Numbered from the stretch's first letter, positions 18,501 to 26,503 are shown. The stretch is 64,000 nucleotides of DNA from Oscillatoria sp. SIO1A7 (GCA_010672965.1 JAAHFN010000001.1:206118-270117), one strand, 5' to 3'. The notes: generated by a model from the sequence alone, not told the origin. Numbers and translations are program-made.

Positions 18501-18787
18501 GGCAAGACACTATCAACAACTTTAACGCTGCTGGTACCGATACGATTCAAGTGGCCTCGGGTTCCTTTGGCGGCCTAGCTCCAACGAGCAATCCAGCGCC
18601 CACTACCCAGTTTATCAGTGGTGCAGGTACTGTGGCGGCCAATGGTGCTGGAGCGCCCCAGTTTATCTATGATACGACCAGTGGTCAGTTGCGCTACGAT
18701 GCAGACGGTGTTGCGGGTGGAGAGATATTGCTGGCGACTCTAGCAGGGGCACCTGCTCTGGGCAACGCTAACATTGTTTACGTCTAA
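15590..18787 (+). CDS. RTX/Calx-beta calcium-binding protein, copy 2
   Basis: The 1065-residue paralog of the protein at 11513 has the same order: N-terminal RTX block, proline-rich linker, five Calx-beta domains, C-terminal RTX block and QFIYDTTSGQLRYDADG module. Differences are informative. The N-terminal RTX block has one more nonapeptide pair (GGEGNDQVFGNAGADF). The linker is longer and nearly pure Pro/Ala (PAPPAPTPPPPPAPSP). Calx-beta repeats three to five carry replaced segments (for example IGGTASTTDGTDYTITDG, and AYTVGGTATNGTDYAALL). Other parts are identical over long stretches. This mosaic suggests gene conversion or domain swapping after duplication. The ribosome binding site GAGGAG and the start are conserved with copy 1. 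Confidence 0.9.
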   Translation: MAIGTNNAEALQATLVDPEIIALSGNDTALGSTGDDNINGNQGDDLIFGSTGNDSLRGGQGNDQIFGEDGEDTVWGDKGNDNLSGGNGNDQIFGGEGNDQVFGNAGADFINGNQGNDTLRGGEDNDTVRGGQGNDSIFGDKGNDSLYGDKGADTLVGGAGSDCFVIGNGTGGPNLADADLISDYTDGTDRIALLDGLTFADLTIANGTGAFATDTTIRVTATGEWLARIAGVNAASITASDFKGDTPAPPAPTPPPPPAPSPVAPPPPPPAAQNIGGPPPDLAVIPAVPPPAPPAPPPPPPPPVASIAAGTTPTEAGPTNGTFTVTLDTAPTADVAIGYSFNGSTATGGGVDYSDPGDGSITIAAGQTTGTITTNIVDDSLVDPDETIIATLSPGSGYTVGSTNTATLTIADNDPSTISIVQGVTPQEDDPTTTASDPVNGTFVLTRVGSPAQISQALTVNYTIGGTATAGTDFNDLGNESVTFNPGDAEAIIQIRPINDSDTDPGETVTATITAPTGYSIDGAAAQTLTILDDDVPSVSINAAPGNAREWDATLAPPAPVNGTFNLIRTGANTSALTVPISIGGTASTTDGTDYTITDGNGNNLAGATEITIPANVSSVPITVTPVRDADITETGNETVDITIQAATATPVNYFVQGSPTASLTIEDEALTVAIAAGTTTPTEAGSTAGTFTLTRTGSPTNELRGVAYTVGGTATNGTDYAALLGTVDFAAGSATATITVTPTGDDGFVDPNETVDITLDSPPVAGFTALAGSNNASLTILDAQPFVQVNITAGAGATEANTAAGSGGTFTLTRAGDTTNAVNVTYDITGTATEGAANDYTLNSLAANPAGTTVTNTGATIPAGASSITIEVIPVDDGVGEGAENVTLNVTDNAQTYAIGISSATIQIADNDGTPGPDVLTGTGILAGGDGDDNITATAAGATLIGGLGNDTLTGGAGNDQFRFNATNEGQDTINNFNAAGTDTIQVASGSFGGLAPTSNPAPTTQFISGAGTVAANGAGAPQFIYDTTSGQLRYDADGVAGGEILLATLAGAPALGNANIVYV

Positions 18788-18842
18788 CCCAAGGCAAAAG
18801 CTTTCGAGCTAAAAGCCTGACAATTTGCAAATAGTAAATTAA

Positions 18843-18873
18843 GAGGAGGTCATTAATATGGCCTCCCTTTTTT
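18843..18873 (+). terminator. Terminator of RTX copy 2
   Basis: GAGGAGGTCAT pairs with ATGGCCTCCC and TTTTTT follows, the same as after copy 1. Confidence 0.85.
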
Positions 18874-18940
18874 GAGTTTTGAGTTTTGAATTTTGAATTT
18901 TGAGTTTTGAAGACTAATATAACAGAGCCGATCGCATCTT

Positions 18941-19006
18941 ATATCAAATCCAGTTAATCGCCCATGAGCCCCTACAAACTGTGACTGTTTAAGCGGATTT
19001 GATATT
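18941..19006. repeat. Short family B element
   Basis: ATATCAAATCC and GGATTTGATAT bound a 66-bp form with CCCCTACAAACTGTGACTG inside. It is the counterpart of 14834-14900. Between it and 19174 there is no gene I can support. Confidence 0.7.
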
Positions 19007-19174
19007 AGTTTGGTTTCTCAAACAATACCTTCGTCAAATACGGGGCCATTCAGAGGGTTGGCCGCGAATACTTGTAGTGCCAAACAATCTGTTGGCCGGG
19101 GATGGAGTAATGGCGATCGCTCTCTGTAACATTAGGCTATACGACAGTGGAGAAGCTACAGAAGCTGCAGAAAA

Positions 19175-19227
19175 TGCAAAAAATTTTTGCAGCCAGTGTT
19201 GTTTTTCTCGAAAAACCGTGCTATGAT
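19175..19227 (+). promoter_or_regulatory. Promoter with two palindromes
   Basis: TTGTTT (19199-19204) and TATGAT (19222-19227) have 17-bp spacing. A perfect palindrome TGCAAAAAATTTTTGCA (19175-19191) lies just upstream of the -35 hexamer. A second, GTTTTTCTCGAAAAAC (19201-19216), lies between the hexamers. Both are placed where activator or repressor sites would be. The regulator is unknown. Confidence 0.6.
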
Positions 19228-19233
19228 ACTTTT

Positions 19234-19517
19234 ATAGCTTCCTTCCATGAGGGGGCAAAAAACAGGGCCACTAACCGTGACCCTTTGACAGTAAACGAAC
19301 GTCAACCCTAGTAAAGAGGCGTTTTCAATCAAGGAAAAAAACTTCTCTCTTAACCGGACTGGCACGGAGTAAGCCAATGGACTAGGGAAAGTCAGAGATT
19401 GGCATACTCCAAAGCTAGCCCGGGTGGGAAGACAGCCCACCCAAAAACCCGCAGCTATCTCACAACAGATCGCCGCAGGGGGTGGGTTTCCTTGGGAGAA
19501 ATTCGCCTTTTTTTTTT
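19234..19517 (+). ncRNA. Unidentified structured RNA candidate
   Basis: About 284 nt lie between a promoter and a T10 run at 19508-19517 and contain successive hairpins. They are GGGCCAC/GTGACCC (19265-19283), TTGAC/GTCAA (19285-19305), a long 13-bp stem GGAGTAAGCCAAT/ATTGGCATACTCC with one mismatch (19366-19410) and an inner GACT/AGTC pair, GGGTGGG/CCCACCC (19422-19442), and AAACCC/GGGTTT (19445-19499). No convincing protein frame exists on this strand. It does not show the motifs I know for tmRNA, RNase P RNA, signal recognition particle RNA, or the TPP and cobalamin riboswitches. It is followed by repeats, not a co-oriented gene, so a free-standing small RNA is more likely than a riboswitch. 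Confidence 0.55.
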
Positions 19518-19544
19518 GCACTGGCAGGGAGACCGGGGGACCTT

Positions 19545-19662
19545 CGGGGCAGGGGCGTTGGCAGCGGATTGGTAACAGATGTAGCAGATGTTGGCAGCGG
19601 ATAGGTAACGGATGTTGGCAGCGGATGTTGGCAGCGGATGTTGGCAGCGGATGTTGGTAGCG
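19545..19662. repeat. GCGGATGTTGGCA tandem repeats
   Basis: Degenerate GGTAACAGATGTAGCAGATG units pass into at least four 14-bp units of GCAGCGGATGTTGG (19616-19660). They are in the opposite sense to the adjacent 24-bp array, so the two could pair. Confidence 0.8.
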
Positions 19663-19663
19663 G

Positions 19664-19934
19664 ATGTTGCCTATCCGTTGCCACCATAAGCTACCTATCC
19701 GTTGCCACCATAAGCTACCTATCCGTTGCCACCATAAGCTACCTATCCGTTGCCACCATAAGCTACCTATCCGTTGCCACCATCAGCTACCTATCCGTTG
19801 CCACCATAAGCTACCTATCCGTTGCCACCATAAGCTACCTATCCGTTGCCACCATCAGCTACCTATCCGTTGCCACCATAAGCTACCTATCCGTTGCCAC
19901 CATAAGCTACCTATCCGTTGCCACCTATCCGTTG
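19664..19934. repeat. 24-bp tandem array
   Basis: Ten full units of a 24-bp repeat with core CCGTTGCCACCATAAGCTAC, plus a partial unit. Units five and eight carry CATCAGC in place of CATAAGC; the others appear identical. Because 24 is a multiple of three, the array is open in several frames but codes for nothing recognisable. The same motif in inverse form builds the array at 62660-63300. It is not a CRISPR, as there are no spacers. Confidence 0.9.
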
Positions 19935-19942
19935 CCAGATTG

Positions 19943-20695
19943 CTATATTTCGTCCGGGTTAACTCCCATTTCTAGCAACCGCTGGGCAAGCCTTTCGGCC
20001 CGTTGGCGTTCGGTTTCAGCCCGTTCTTCTAGCGTTTTGATTTTGGCTTTTTCTTCCTTAATTAGTCCTTCGACTAGGGGAGGATCTAGCAGTTCTTTTA
20101 CCGATAAAACTAGCCCCTCGAACTGACCGGAACTAATTGAAGCATCCTCGGTAAAATCCACAAAACTATATCCTTCCTCTTGGCTGGGGTTCGCAAACAC
20201 CCGAACCAGTTTCTTTTTCGGATCTACTATCCAATATTCTGGTACTTCTGCCACCTCATATTCGTGACGCTTGCTTACATAATCGTCCCGGCGATCGCTG
20301 CTGACAATTTCCACCACCACAATGGGTTTTTCGTCAAAATCCAAAACTCCAGCACCCGGGCGGTTGCCGACTCCCTCCCAAAGACTTTGAGAGCAAACGA
20401 GCGCATCGGGAATTCGAGCTGAATTATCCTCAGTTCTAACACCGACAGTCTTTTTCGCCACCAAGGATAAATTTTTATCGGCAAAGTAACGCTGTAAGTT
20501 GTAAATTAAGAATTCACATATTTTTATCTGCTCTATAGTTAGTGCAGACATCGGTATTAGTTTTCCCCTGACTAACTCATAGATAACATCCGGTTCTCCT
20601 TCATACTCTAGATATTCTGGGAAGGTTAACAGATCTTCCTTTTCTTGAGGAGAGCGGATAGCCACTTCCGCTTCGGGGACGACAGCTTGCGTCAT
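19943..20695 (-). CDS. Uma2-family (DUF820) endonuclease-like protein
   Basis: The 250-residue protein has the Uma2/DUF820 restriction-endonuclease-like fold, extremely abundant in cyanobacteria. Visible motifs are EYLEYEGEPDVIYELVRGKL (conserved Glu), VGVRTEDNSARIPDALVCS with the catalytic-type Pro-Asp, IVVVEIVSSDRRDDYVSKRH (E and K of the PD-(D/E)xK set), and AEVPEYWIVDPKKKLVRVF. A C-terminal coiled tail (about 210-245) is rich in Glu/Arg (EERAETERQRAERLAQRL), and GVNPDEI at the end is typical. GGAGG lies six bases before the ATG. The role is unknown; it is often linked with mobile DNA. The stop is adjacent to the 24-bp array. Confidence 0.9.
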   Translation of the reverse strand: MTQAVVPEAEVAIRSPQEKEDLLTFPEYLEYEGEPDVIYELVRGKLIPMSALTIEQIKICEFLIYNLQRYFADKNLSLVAKKTVGVRTEDNSARIPDALVCSQSLWEGVGNRPGAGVLDFDEKPIVVVEIVSSDRRDDYVSKRHEYEVAEVPEYWIVDPKKKLVRVFANPSQEEGYSFVDFTEDASISSGQFEGLVLSVKELLDPPLVEGLIKEEKAKIKTLEERAETERQRAERLAQRLLEMGVNPDEI

Positions 20696-20734
20696 ATTCG
20701 ACCTCCAAGAGCGATCGCATTTTACGACTATTAT

Positions 20735-21355
20735 ATCTTATGGTAGGGTGTGGCGGTAGGGTGTGGCGGTAGGGTGTGGCGGTAGGGAAAATGCTATTTT
20801 CGCCGATCGCTCCGGAATGTTAGCAGCGGATAGGTAACGGAGAACGCGGATAATATCATGTCGGTTTGAATGCCCCAAAAAAAGCTTCTGCGTAGGACGG
20901 GCTTCCGAAAAGTCCCTAGTGCTTGGTGGGACAGGCGGGACGCCCGTCCTACGGGAGATTTCAAATTTTTTCTAGGGTATTTAACCGGAGCAGATTGGTA
21001 ACGGATTAGCGGATAGGCTCCCTAGCAGAAAAATTATCCGTTACATCTGCTACTTATCCGTTGCCAGCATTCGAGCGCGCATTGGGTAGGGTGTGGGGTG
21101 TGGGGTGTGGGGTGTAGGGAAAATGCTATTTTCCCGATCGCTCCGGAATGTTAGCAGCGGATTGGTAACGGAGAACGCGGATAGGCTCATGAGCAGAAAA
21201 ATTATCCGTTACATCAGCAACTATCCGTTGCCAGCATTCGATCGCGCGATCGCTCCGTACCCTTGTAGGGAGTGTAGGGAATTAATAATTACTCCCAAAT
21301 CTTCCCCTTTTCCCAAGTCTTCCCCTACACCCTACACCCTACACCCTAATTCTTA
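20735..21355. repeat. Repeat-rich gap between Uma2 and pyrF
   Basis: The gap holds GTAGGGTGTGGCG repeats (20741-20790), and two related blocks of GAATGTTAGCAGCGGATAGG and AACGGAGAACGCGGATA (20815-20850 and 21145-21190) in inverse arrangement with TTATCCGTTACATC stretches. A family B-like element carries GGCGGGACGCCCGTCCTACG (about 20853-20990). CCCTACACCCTACACC repeats lie at 21315-21350. The whole stretch looks like a self-complementary duplicate. No gene is supported. Confidence 0.75.
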
Positions 21356-21372
21356 GCCCAATGCCCCCCATC

Positions 21373-22149
21373 TTAACTTTCTAATTCCTCAGCAATACGC
21401 AGTAAAGCAGCAGTTGGATCTGGGGAAGCAGTAATCGGCCGTCCAATAACTAAATAATTAGCACCCGCTTTTATCGCCTGCCGAGGAGTAAGCGATCGCT
21501 TTTGATCGCCCTTTTCCGACCATTTCGGGCGCACCCCGGGACAAACCAGCACAAAGTCTTTTCCGCAGACATCCCGAATCTGCGCCGCTTCTTGGGGAGA
21601 ACAAACCGCACCGGCCAAGCCGCAGTCGCGAGCCAGCAGAGCCATATTAAGTGCGTACTCGGGCAATTCTATGGATACATTCAAATCAAAAGCCAAATCC
21701 CGGGAATTCAAACTGGTCAGTAGAGTAATAGCAATTAATTGAGGAATTTTTCTGGTAGGGCGGGCGTCCTCCGCTGCCTCAGAATTTTCTCCAACTTCTT
21801 CGGCAAGTTCTTCGGCAAGTTCTTCGGCGGAAATCTGCAAAGCTGCTTGAGCTGCTTTTAATGCTGCGCGACCGCAAGTACCGTGAATTGTGAGCAAATC
21901 GACATTGTAGCGAGCCGCCGAGCGACAGGCTCCAGCGACAGTATTGGGGATATCGTGAAATTTTAAATCCAGGAAAATGCGCTTTTGCCGCTGTTTGAGG
22001 GCGGTTAAAATAGCTGGGCCGCTGCTAACGAATAGCTCTAAGCCCACTTTCCAGAAAGTAACTTGGGGCAAGGCATCGATAAGCGCGATCGCCTCTGCCT
22101 CTGTCGATACGTCTAGGGGAACAATAATCCGCTCTATTCCTGTTGGCAT
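21373..22149 (-). CDS. pyrF: Orotidine 5'-phosphate decarboxylase
   Basis: The enzyme converts OMP to UMP, the last step of pyrimidine synthesis, in the cytosol. The 258-residue barrel protein has IIVPLDVST (substrate-binding Asp), the catalytic tetrad motif [13 protein letters not shown] (Asp61, Lys63, Asp66), [24 protein letters not shown], and the phosphate-binding end [15 protein letters not shown]. An insertion of about 25 residues rich in Glu ([19 protein letters not shown]) lies between two barrel strands and appears to be an internal duplication ([10 protein letters not shown]). Length is otherwise usual. Repeats flank the gene on both sides. Confidence 0.96.
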   Translation of the reverse strand: MPTGIERIIVPLDVSTEAEAIALIDALPQVTFWKVGLELFVSSGPAILTALKQRQKRIFLDLKFHDIPNTVAGACRSAARYNVDLLTIHGTCGRAALKAAQAALQISAEELAEELAEEVGENSEAAEDARPTRKIPQLIAITLLTSLNSRDLAFDLNVSIELPEYALNMALLARDCGLAGAVCSPQEAAQIRDVCGKDFVLVCPGVRPKWSEKGDQKRSLTPRQAIKAGANYLVIGRPITASPDPTAALLRIAEELES

Positions 22150-22261
22150 TATTAATAGTAATTAAAATAGGGCATTGGGCATTGGGCATTGGGCAACCTC
22201 CTTCCCCTCCACCCACCCCTAATTCCCCTCCTGGGAGGGGTTAGGGGTGGGTGGAGGGGAA
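22150..22261. repeat. GGGCATT heptamers and a GGGGAATTAGGGGTGGG inverted pair
   Basis: TGGGCATTGGGCATTGGGCA (22172-22194) is followed by CCCACCCCTAATTCCCCTCC and GGAGGGGAATTAGGGGTGGG, which form a long inverted repeat around GGGAGGGGTTAGGGG. It is a common non-coding repeat in cyanobacteria. Confidence 0.7.
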
Positions 22262-22504
22262 TTAGGGGTGGGTTGCATTGGGCATCGATCGTTGGGCATC
22301 TAATACTGGTAAAGTATGACCTAGCTGTAAGCCCAAAACAATCCACTCTTCCAAGGATTCTCTTAGCTCTTCTCAGCAAGCTTCAAGAGTCTTGGCATTG
22401 GCGTATAGTCCTTGGAGACCGGGAATTTCTGCATAAAAGCTACCATTCTTCAATATCTCGTAGGTTGCCCGCTTCAAAGCAGCTTCAATGTATTCACTAA
22501 GCAT
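22262..22504 (-). pseudogene. HicB-like antitoxin gene with an internal stop
   Basis: On the minus strand from the ATG at 22504 the frame reads MLSEYIEAALKRATYEIL, then NGSFYAEIPGLQGLYANAKT, LEAC, a TGA stop at 22373-22375, and EELRESLEEWIVLGLQLGHT up to a stop at 22262. This is the UPF0150/HicB partial RNase-H-like fold of type II antitoxins. The family normally has CREEL here, so TGA most likely arose from CGA (Arg) by one C-to-T change. No HicA toxin (about 60-80 residues) is seen on either side. The gene is therefore a solitary, recently inactivated HicB-like copy. Confidence 0.85.
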
Positions 22505-22757
22505 TTTCACGAATTACAAAACCATATAAACCATATAAACCATCTAGGGGTCTGTCTGGCTTAAAATTGTAGGGAGCGGCCCGGGAACGAAACCCAACGC
22601 AACGATTGGTATAGTTGGGTTTCGTTGATGGCGGACCCAACCTACAGTTATGCACAATTTTAGATTTGCCAATCCACTGCTCCCGAAAGCAGTCGGGAAA
22701 TAGCATGAAGTTTCCCTACACCCCACACCCCACACCCCACACCCTAGGTCTGCTGCT
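22505..22757. other. Gap between hicB-like pseudogene and tyrS
   Basis: The gap holds an inverted repeat around GAACGAAACCCAACGCAACG and GTTGGGTTTCGTTGATGGCG (22587-22631), AACCATATAAACCATATAAA repeats and CACACCCCACACCCCACACC repeats at 22719-22743. No gene is seen. Confidence 0.6.
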
Positions 22758-23981
22758 TTACTGAACCAAGCGGATAAACTTCTTTTTGCCGACTTGGAGA
22801 ACCTTGCCATATAGGTCGTCTGGGGTTTCAAAAGCGAGATTGACGTCCTGCAAGCGATCGCCATCCAGCCGCACCGCCCCACCTTCTATTTGACGGCGGC
22901 CTTCCCCGCTGCTTTTGCACAAACCGCTAGCGCCGAGGATATAGAAAATTTTAGCTGGAAACTGCACCTGAGCCAAAGAGAACTCTGGAACTGAAGCGGC
23001 TTGCTTGGCATTTCCTCCAACCAACTTTTCTGCTGCTTCCCGAGCCTCCAGGGCTGCTGACTGGCCGTGGTACTGGCTGACTATATCGACTGCGAGCTGT
23101 TTTTGGCGATCGCGGGGATTTTCTGGCATTGCCGACAGGGGCAAAGCAGTCAGCAGCTCCCAATAATTCTCCAACAGAGCATCCGGCGTTTTCTCCAACT
23201 TGGAATACATAGTCAAGGGGTCTTCCCGAAGTCCCACATAATTGTTTAGAGACTTTGACATTTTCTGGCTGCCATCAGTGCCAATTAAAATTGGCATCAG
23301 CAGGCCGAACTGGGGCTCTTGGCCAAAATGCCGTTGCAAATCCCGTCCCACGGCAATATTAAACTTTTGGTCGGTTCCGCCCAACTCCACATCAGCTTTT
23401 ACCGCCACAGAGTCATAGCCCTGCATCAAAGGATAGAGAAATTCGTGGAGATAAATCGGGTTACCCTGTTCGTAGCGCAGGGCAAATCCCTCCTTGGCCA
23501 GCATCTGTCCCACTGTCATTGTGGCGAGCAGTTCTATAATTTTCGCCAAATCCAGGTCGGACAACCACTCGGAGTTGTAGCGAATTTCCAGTCGTCCGGG
23601 AGTATCGAAATCTAAAATAGATCTAACTTGGTTGAGATAGGTCTGGGCATTTTGCTTGACCTCATCGGGGCTAAGCTGCTTGCGTACCTCTGATTTACCA
23701 GTTGGATCGCCGATCCGACCAGTAAAATCGCCAATAATCAAAACTGCTGTGTGGCCTGCATCCTGAAATGCTCGCAGCTTTCGTACTGGAATGCTATGGC
23801 CCAGATGGATGTCGGCACCTGTAGGATCGATCCCCAACTTAACCCGTAAAGGTCTCTCTGTGCCGAGCAGGCGCGAAACCAAATTCTCGTTTGGGTCTTC
23901 TGAGTCTGATTGGTTGGGGAAAATCTCGCTGACACCACGATGCAGCCAGGAGAACTGAGATTCTGAGGGAGATGAGGGCAT
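22758..23981 (-). CDS. tyrS: Tyrosyl-tRNA synthetase
   Basis: A class I aminoacyl-tRNA synthetase that charges tRNA-Tyr. The 407-residue protein has the HIGH-type motif HLGH (residues 59-62) in [13 protein letters not shown]. Also visible are [14 protein letters not shown], the tyrosine pocket [19 protein letters not shown] and [16 protein letters not shown], and KMSKS in [15 protein letters not shown]-terminal S4 RNA-binding domain follows (about 340-400, [20 protein letters not shown]). The sequence belongs to the TyrS type with the HLGHS motif that is common in cyanobacteria. It diverges from the PBP gene at 24434. The start ATG is a good fit to the family N-terminus. Confidence 0.96.
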   Translation of the reverse strand: MPSSPSESQFSWLHRGVSEIFPNQSDSEDPNENLVSRLLGTERPLRVKLGIDPTGADIHLGHSIPVRKLRAFQDAGHTAVLIIGDFTGRIGDPTGKSEVRKQLSPDEVKQNAQTYLNQVRSILDFDTPGRLEIRYNSEWLSDLDLAKIIELLATMTVGQMLAKEGFALRYEQGNPIYLHEFLYPLMQGYDSVAVKADVELGGTDQKFNIAVGRDLQRHFGQEPQFGLLMPILIGTDGSQKMSKSLNNYVGLREDPLTMYSKLEKTPDALLENYWELLTALPLSAMPENPRDRQKQLAVDIVSQYHGQSAALEAREAAEKLVGGNAKQAASVPEFSLAQVQFPAKIFYILGASGLCKSSGEGRRQIEGGAVRLDGDRLQDVNLAFETPDDLYGKVLQVGKKKFIRLVQ

Positions 23982-24433
23982 GCTATGCTTTTGGCCTGGG
24001 TTGATTCGTTAGAGTGGGAATATAGGCGATCGCCTCCCCGACCGCCAGAATACTATAATAATCGAAAATTCCATCGTCAAATTAATCAATTTTTTATCCT
24101 ACTTCCCCCCATGCTAGACCTCAAAAGCACTAAAATCCCACCAAGGCTGGCCTAAGCTTGTCCGGATCCGAGCCTCCTCTAATAGTCGATCTATTTTATA
24201 AGATGCCCCCCTGTAGAGGGCAGAGGGGCAGGGGGAGACAAGGGGACAAGGGGACAAGGGGAACCGGAGAATGAGACCGCGAAATAGAGAAACTTGTAAG
24301 CCCGTAAGTTGGAGAAAGCACGTCCCCATGTCCCCTTGTCTCCCGGCCCCCTTGTCCCTCCCTCTCCCCCTGCTCCCTCTCCCCCTCCCCCTACCCCCAA
24401 GCCCCTGCTTTTTTAGTGAGGAAGTGAAATCCC
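23982..24433. other. Divergent gap between tyrS and the PBP gene
   Basis: The left 140 bases are A+T-rich and should hold the tyrS promoter. 24215-24260 and 24320-24410 carry GGGGACAAGGGGACAAGGGG and TCCCCCTGCTCCC repeats that form a rough inverted repeat just before the PBP start. No gene is supported. Confidence 0.55.
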
Positions 24434-26359
24434 GTGTCAACAAACACTATTAGACAAAATCCACCGCGAGACGCAGCACCGATTTTCAACTTTTTTCAGG
24501 ACATCAGCAAAATTACCGCTGGGACTATCCTTGGTATTGCTATGCTGACCAGTTCTGCGATCGCTGGGGGGCTTGTCGGTCTGGCGCTTAGCTTCCGCAA
24601 CCTCCCAGACGTTAGAGTCCTGCGCAGCTACGTTCCTACGGAAACGACCCATATATACGATATAAATGGGACTCTGCTGACCAGCCTCCACGACGAAGCC
24701 AACCGAGAAGTAGTACCTCTGGATAAAATATCCCCTCACCTCAAGCGAGCGGTTCTGGCTATCGAAGATAGCCACTTCTACCAGCACTACGGTATTAATC
24801 CCGGGGGGATAGCGCGAGCTATGGCGGTCAACCTAGAACGGGGAGAGACCGTCGAAGGTGCTTCGACCCTAACGATGCAGTTGGTCAAAAACCTGTTTTT
24901 GTCTCCCAATCGTACCCTCAGCCGCAAAGCAGCAGAAGCGGTTTTGTCCATTCGTTTGGAGCAAATCTTCAGCAAAGACGATATCTTCGAGCTGTACCTG
25001 AACCAGGTTTATTGGGGTCACAACTTATATGGCGTCCAGACAGCAGCTAAAAGCTTTTTTAATAAGTCATCAGAAGATTTGACCTTGGCTGAAGCGGCTT
25101 TAATGGCCGGGATTATCCAAGCCCCAGAAGAATATAGCCCCTTTGTGGACTACAAGGTGGCCAAACATCGGCAGGCAGTGGTTTTGAAGCGGATGCGCGA
25201 TCTCAAGTGGATTACCCCGCAAGAAGAAGCCGAAGCACGCAAGCAACCCCTGCTGGTTGGTAGAGTAACCTCTTTTCCGGGCAGCCAATTACCTTATGTC
25301 ACTGAAGCGGTGATTCAAGAGTTAAACCGCCGCTTTGGTCGAGATGCGGTCCTGAAAGGAGGGATGCGCGTTCAAACCACCATTGATATGAACTTCCAAC
25401 GCATGGCAGAAAAAACCGTGCGGCAATGGCGGGATATCTTGTACAGCTACGGTACTTTTTATAGCTACAAAAACGGTCAAATCGCCTTGGTAGCAGTCGA
25501 TCCTCGCACCCACTTTGTCAAGGCAATGGTGGGAGGTGCCGACTTCGAGCAAAGCCAGTTTAACCGAGCTATCCAAGCAAGACGCCAGCCCGGTTCGTCT
25601 TTTAAGCCATTTGTTTATTATGTTGCTTTTGCAACGGGTAAGTTTTGGCCGTCTTCAGGCATCAGCGACACCCCCGTAAGCTATCGAGATGGCACCTCAT
25701 ATTATTCTCCTAAAAACTATGGTGGGGGCTTCTCGGGAACTGTTTCCATTCGCCAAGCTGTCGAGTCCTCTCTCAACATACCCGCTGTTAAAATAGGACA
25801 GTGGGTGGGGCTCAATAAAGTGATTGAGGTCTGCCGCCTTCTGGGTATCAAAAGTCCTATGCAACCAGTGATTTCCCTACCTTTGGGGGCAGTAGATTTG
25901 ACGCCAATGGAGATGGCAGGAGCTTTTGCTACTTTTGCTAATGATGGCTGGCATTCCGACCCGACTTTTATCGTCCAAGTGACAGACAGCAGCGGCAACT
26001 TGATGCTAGACAATACTCCCAAACCTAGATTAATTCTGGATCCTTGGGCTGTTGCTAGCCTCAATAGTGTCTTGCAAGGGGTCGTTAATAATGGAACGGC
26101 AACTAGAGCTAGAATTGGACGCCCTGCAGCAGGCAAAACCGGGACGACTTCTTCAGAACGGGATGTTTGGTTTGTGGGGTATGTGCCCCAGTTGTCTGTT
26201 GCCGTATGGGTTGGCAATGATGACTACACTCCCCTAGCCCGAGGCTCCACCGGCGGTACTACCGTGGCACCTATTTGGCGAGATTTTATGCACCAAGCCA
26301 TGCAAGGGCAGCCAGTGGAATATTTCACGCCTGCCTCTAATTTCGATCGCCCCAGATAG
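24434..26359 (+). CDS. Class A penicillin-binding protein (PBP1A type)
   Basis: A bifunctional cell-wall enzyme anchored in the inner membrane. It polymerises glycan strands and cross-links peptides. The 641-residue protein starts at GTG (24434). The membrane segment is about residues 30-55 (ITAGTILGIAMLTSSAIAGG). The GT51 glycosyltransferase (about 75-250) has the catalytic Glu in AIEDSHFYQHYGINP, then GASTLTMQLVKNLFL and ELYLNQVYWG. The transpeptidase (about 320-620) has SxxK in QPGSSFKPF, SSLN as the SxN-type motif, and KTGTTS. The length fits cyanobacterial PBP1A proteins. It is divergent from tyrS. A strong HIP1-containing terminator follows at 26504. Confidence 0.95.
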   Translation: MSTNTIRQNPPRDAAPIFNFFQDISKITAGTILGIAMLTSSAIAGGLVGLALSFRNLPDVRVLRSYVPTETTHIYDINGTLLTSLHDEANREVVPLDKISPHLKRAVLAIEDSHFYQHYGINPGGIARAMAVNLERGETVEGASTLTMQLVKNLFLSPNRTLSRKAAEAVLSIRLEQIFSKDDIFELYLNQVYWGHNLYGVQTAAKSFFNKSSEDLTLAEAALMAGIIQAPEEYSPFVDYKVAKHRQAVVLKRMRDLKWITPQEEAEARKQPLLVGRVTSFPGSQLPYVTEAVIQELNRRFGRDAVLKGGMRVQTTIDMNFQRMAEKTVRQWRDILYSYGTFYSYKNGQIALVAVDPRTHFVKAMVGGADFEQSQFNRAIQARRQPGSSFKPFVYYVAFATGKFWPSSGISDTPVSYRDGTSYYSPKNYGGGFSGTVSIRQAVESSLNIPAVKIGQWVGLNKVIEVCRLLGIKSPMQPVISLPLGAVDLTPMEMAGAFATFANDGWHSDPTFIVQVTDSSGNLMLDNTPKPRLILDPWAVASLNSVLQGVVNNGTATRARIGRPAAGKTGTTSSERDVWFVGYVPQLSVAVWVGNDDYTPLARGSTGGTTVAPIWRDFMHQAMQGQPVEYFTPASNFDRPR

Positions 26360-26503
26360 CACTAGCAGTAAGCTTTCAGCTTTCAGCAGTCAGCTATCAG
26401 TAGGGGCGTAGGCGGAGCCTGCCCGCAAGGGCATATGGCATTCGCCCAAGAGGGGTTTGCATAAGGGGTTTGCAGATAAATCCCTTATGCCAAATCGATA
26501 GGG

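Larger units (their letters stand above)
10240..19006 (+). repeat. Tandem duplication of an nfu plus RTX gene cassette
   Basis: Two direct copies can be followed from about 10240 to 14897 and from about 14997 to 19006. Each has the same promoter and leader (TTAAAATGCTATA, then GAGGGCTCCAAGCCAAAAGC), an nfu gene, a conserved spacer (11008-11159 matches 15322-15475), an RTX/Calx-beta gene, the same terminator, and the same family B element after it. Copy 1 has about 690 extra bases between nfu and the RTX gene, made of repeats and family C and F elements. Confidence 0.9.

Noticed and set aside
19360-19500. Cobalamin or TPP riboswitch
   Set aside because: Conserved boxes of either class are not present and no co-oriented gene follows.
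18999-19521. Short frames over the 19.2 kb region on both strands
   Set aside because: They have no known domain or ribosome binding site, and the region has hairpins that suggest RNA.
19664-19934. Possible CRISPR array
   Set aside because: The repeats are directly joined with no unique spacers, and there are no cas genes.
19638-20126. Plus-strand frames of SVATISYL or RCHHKLPI repeats
   Set aside because: Translations of the 24-bp array running antisense into the Uma2 gene; no gene features.
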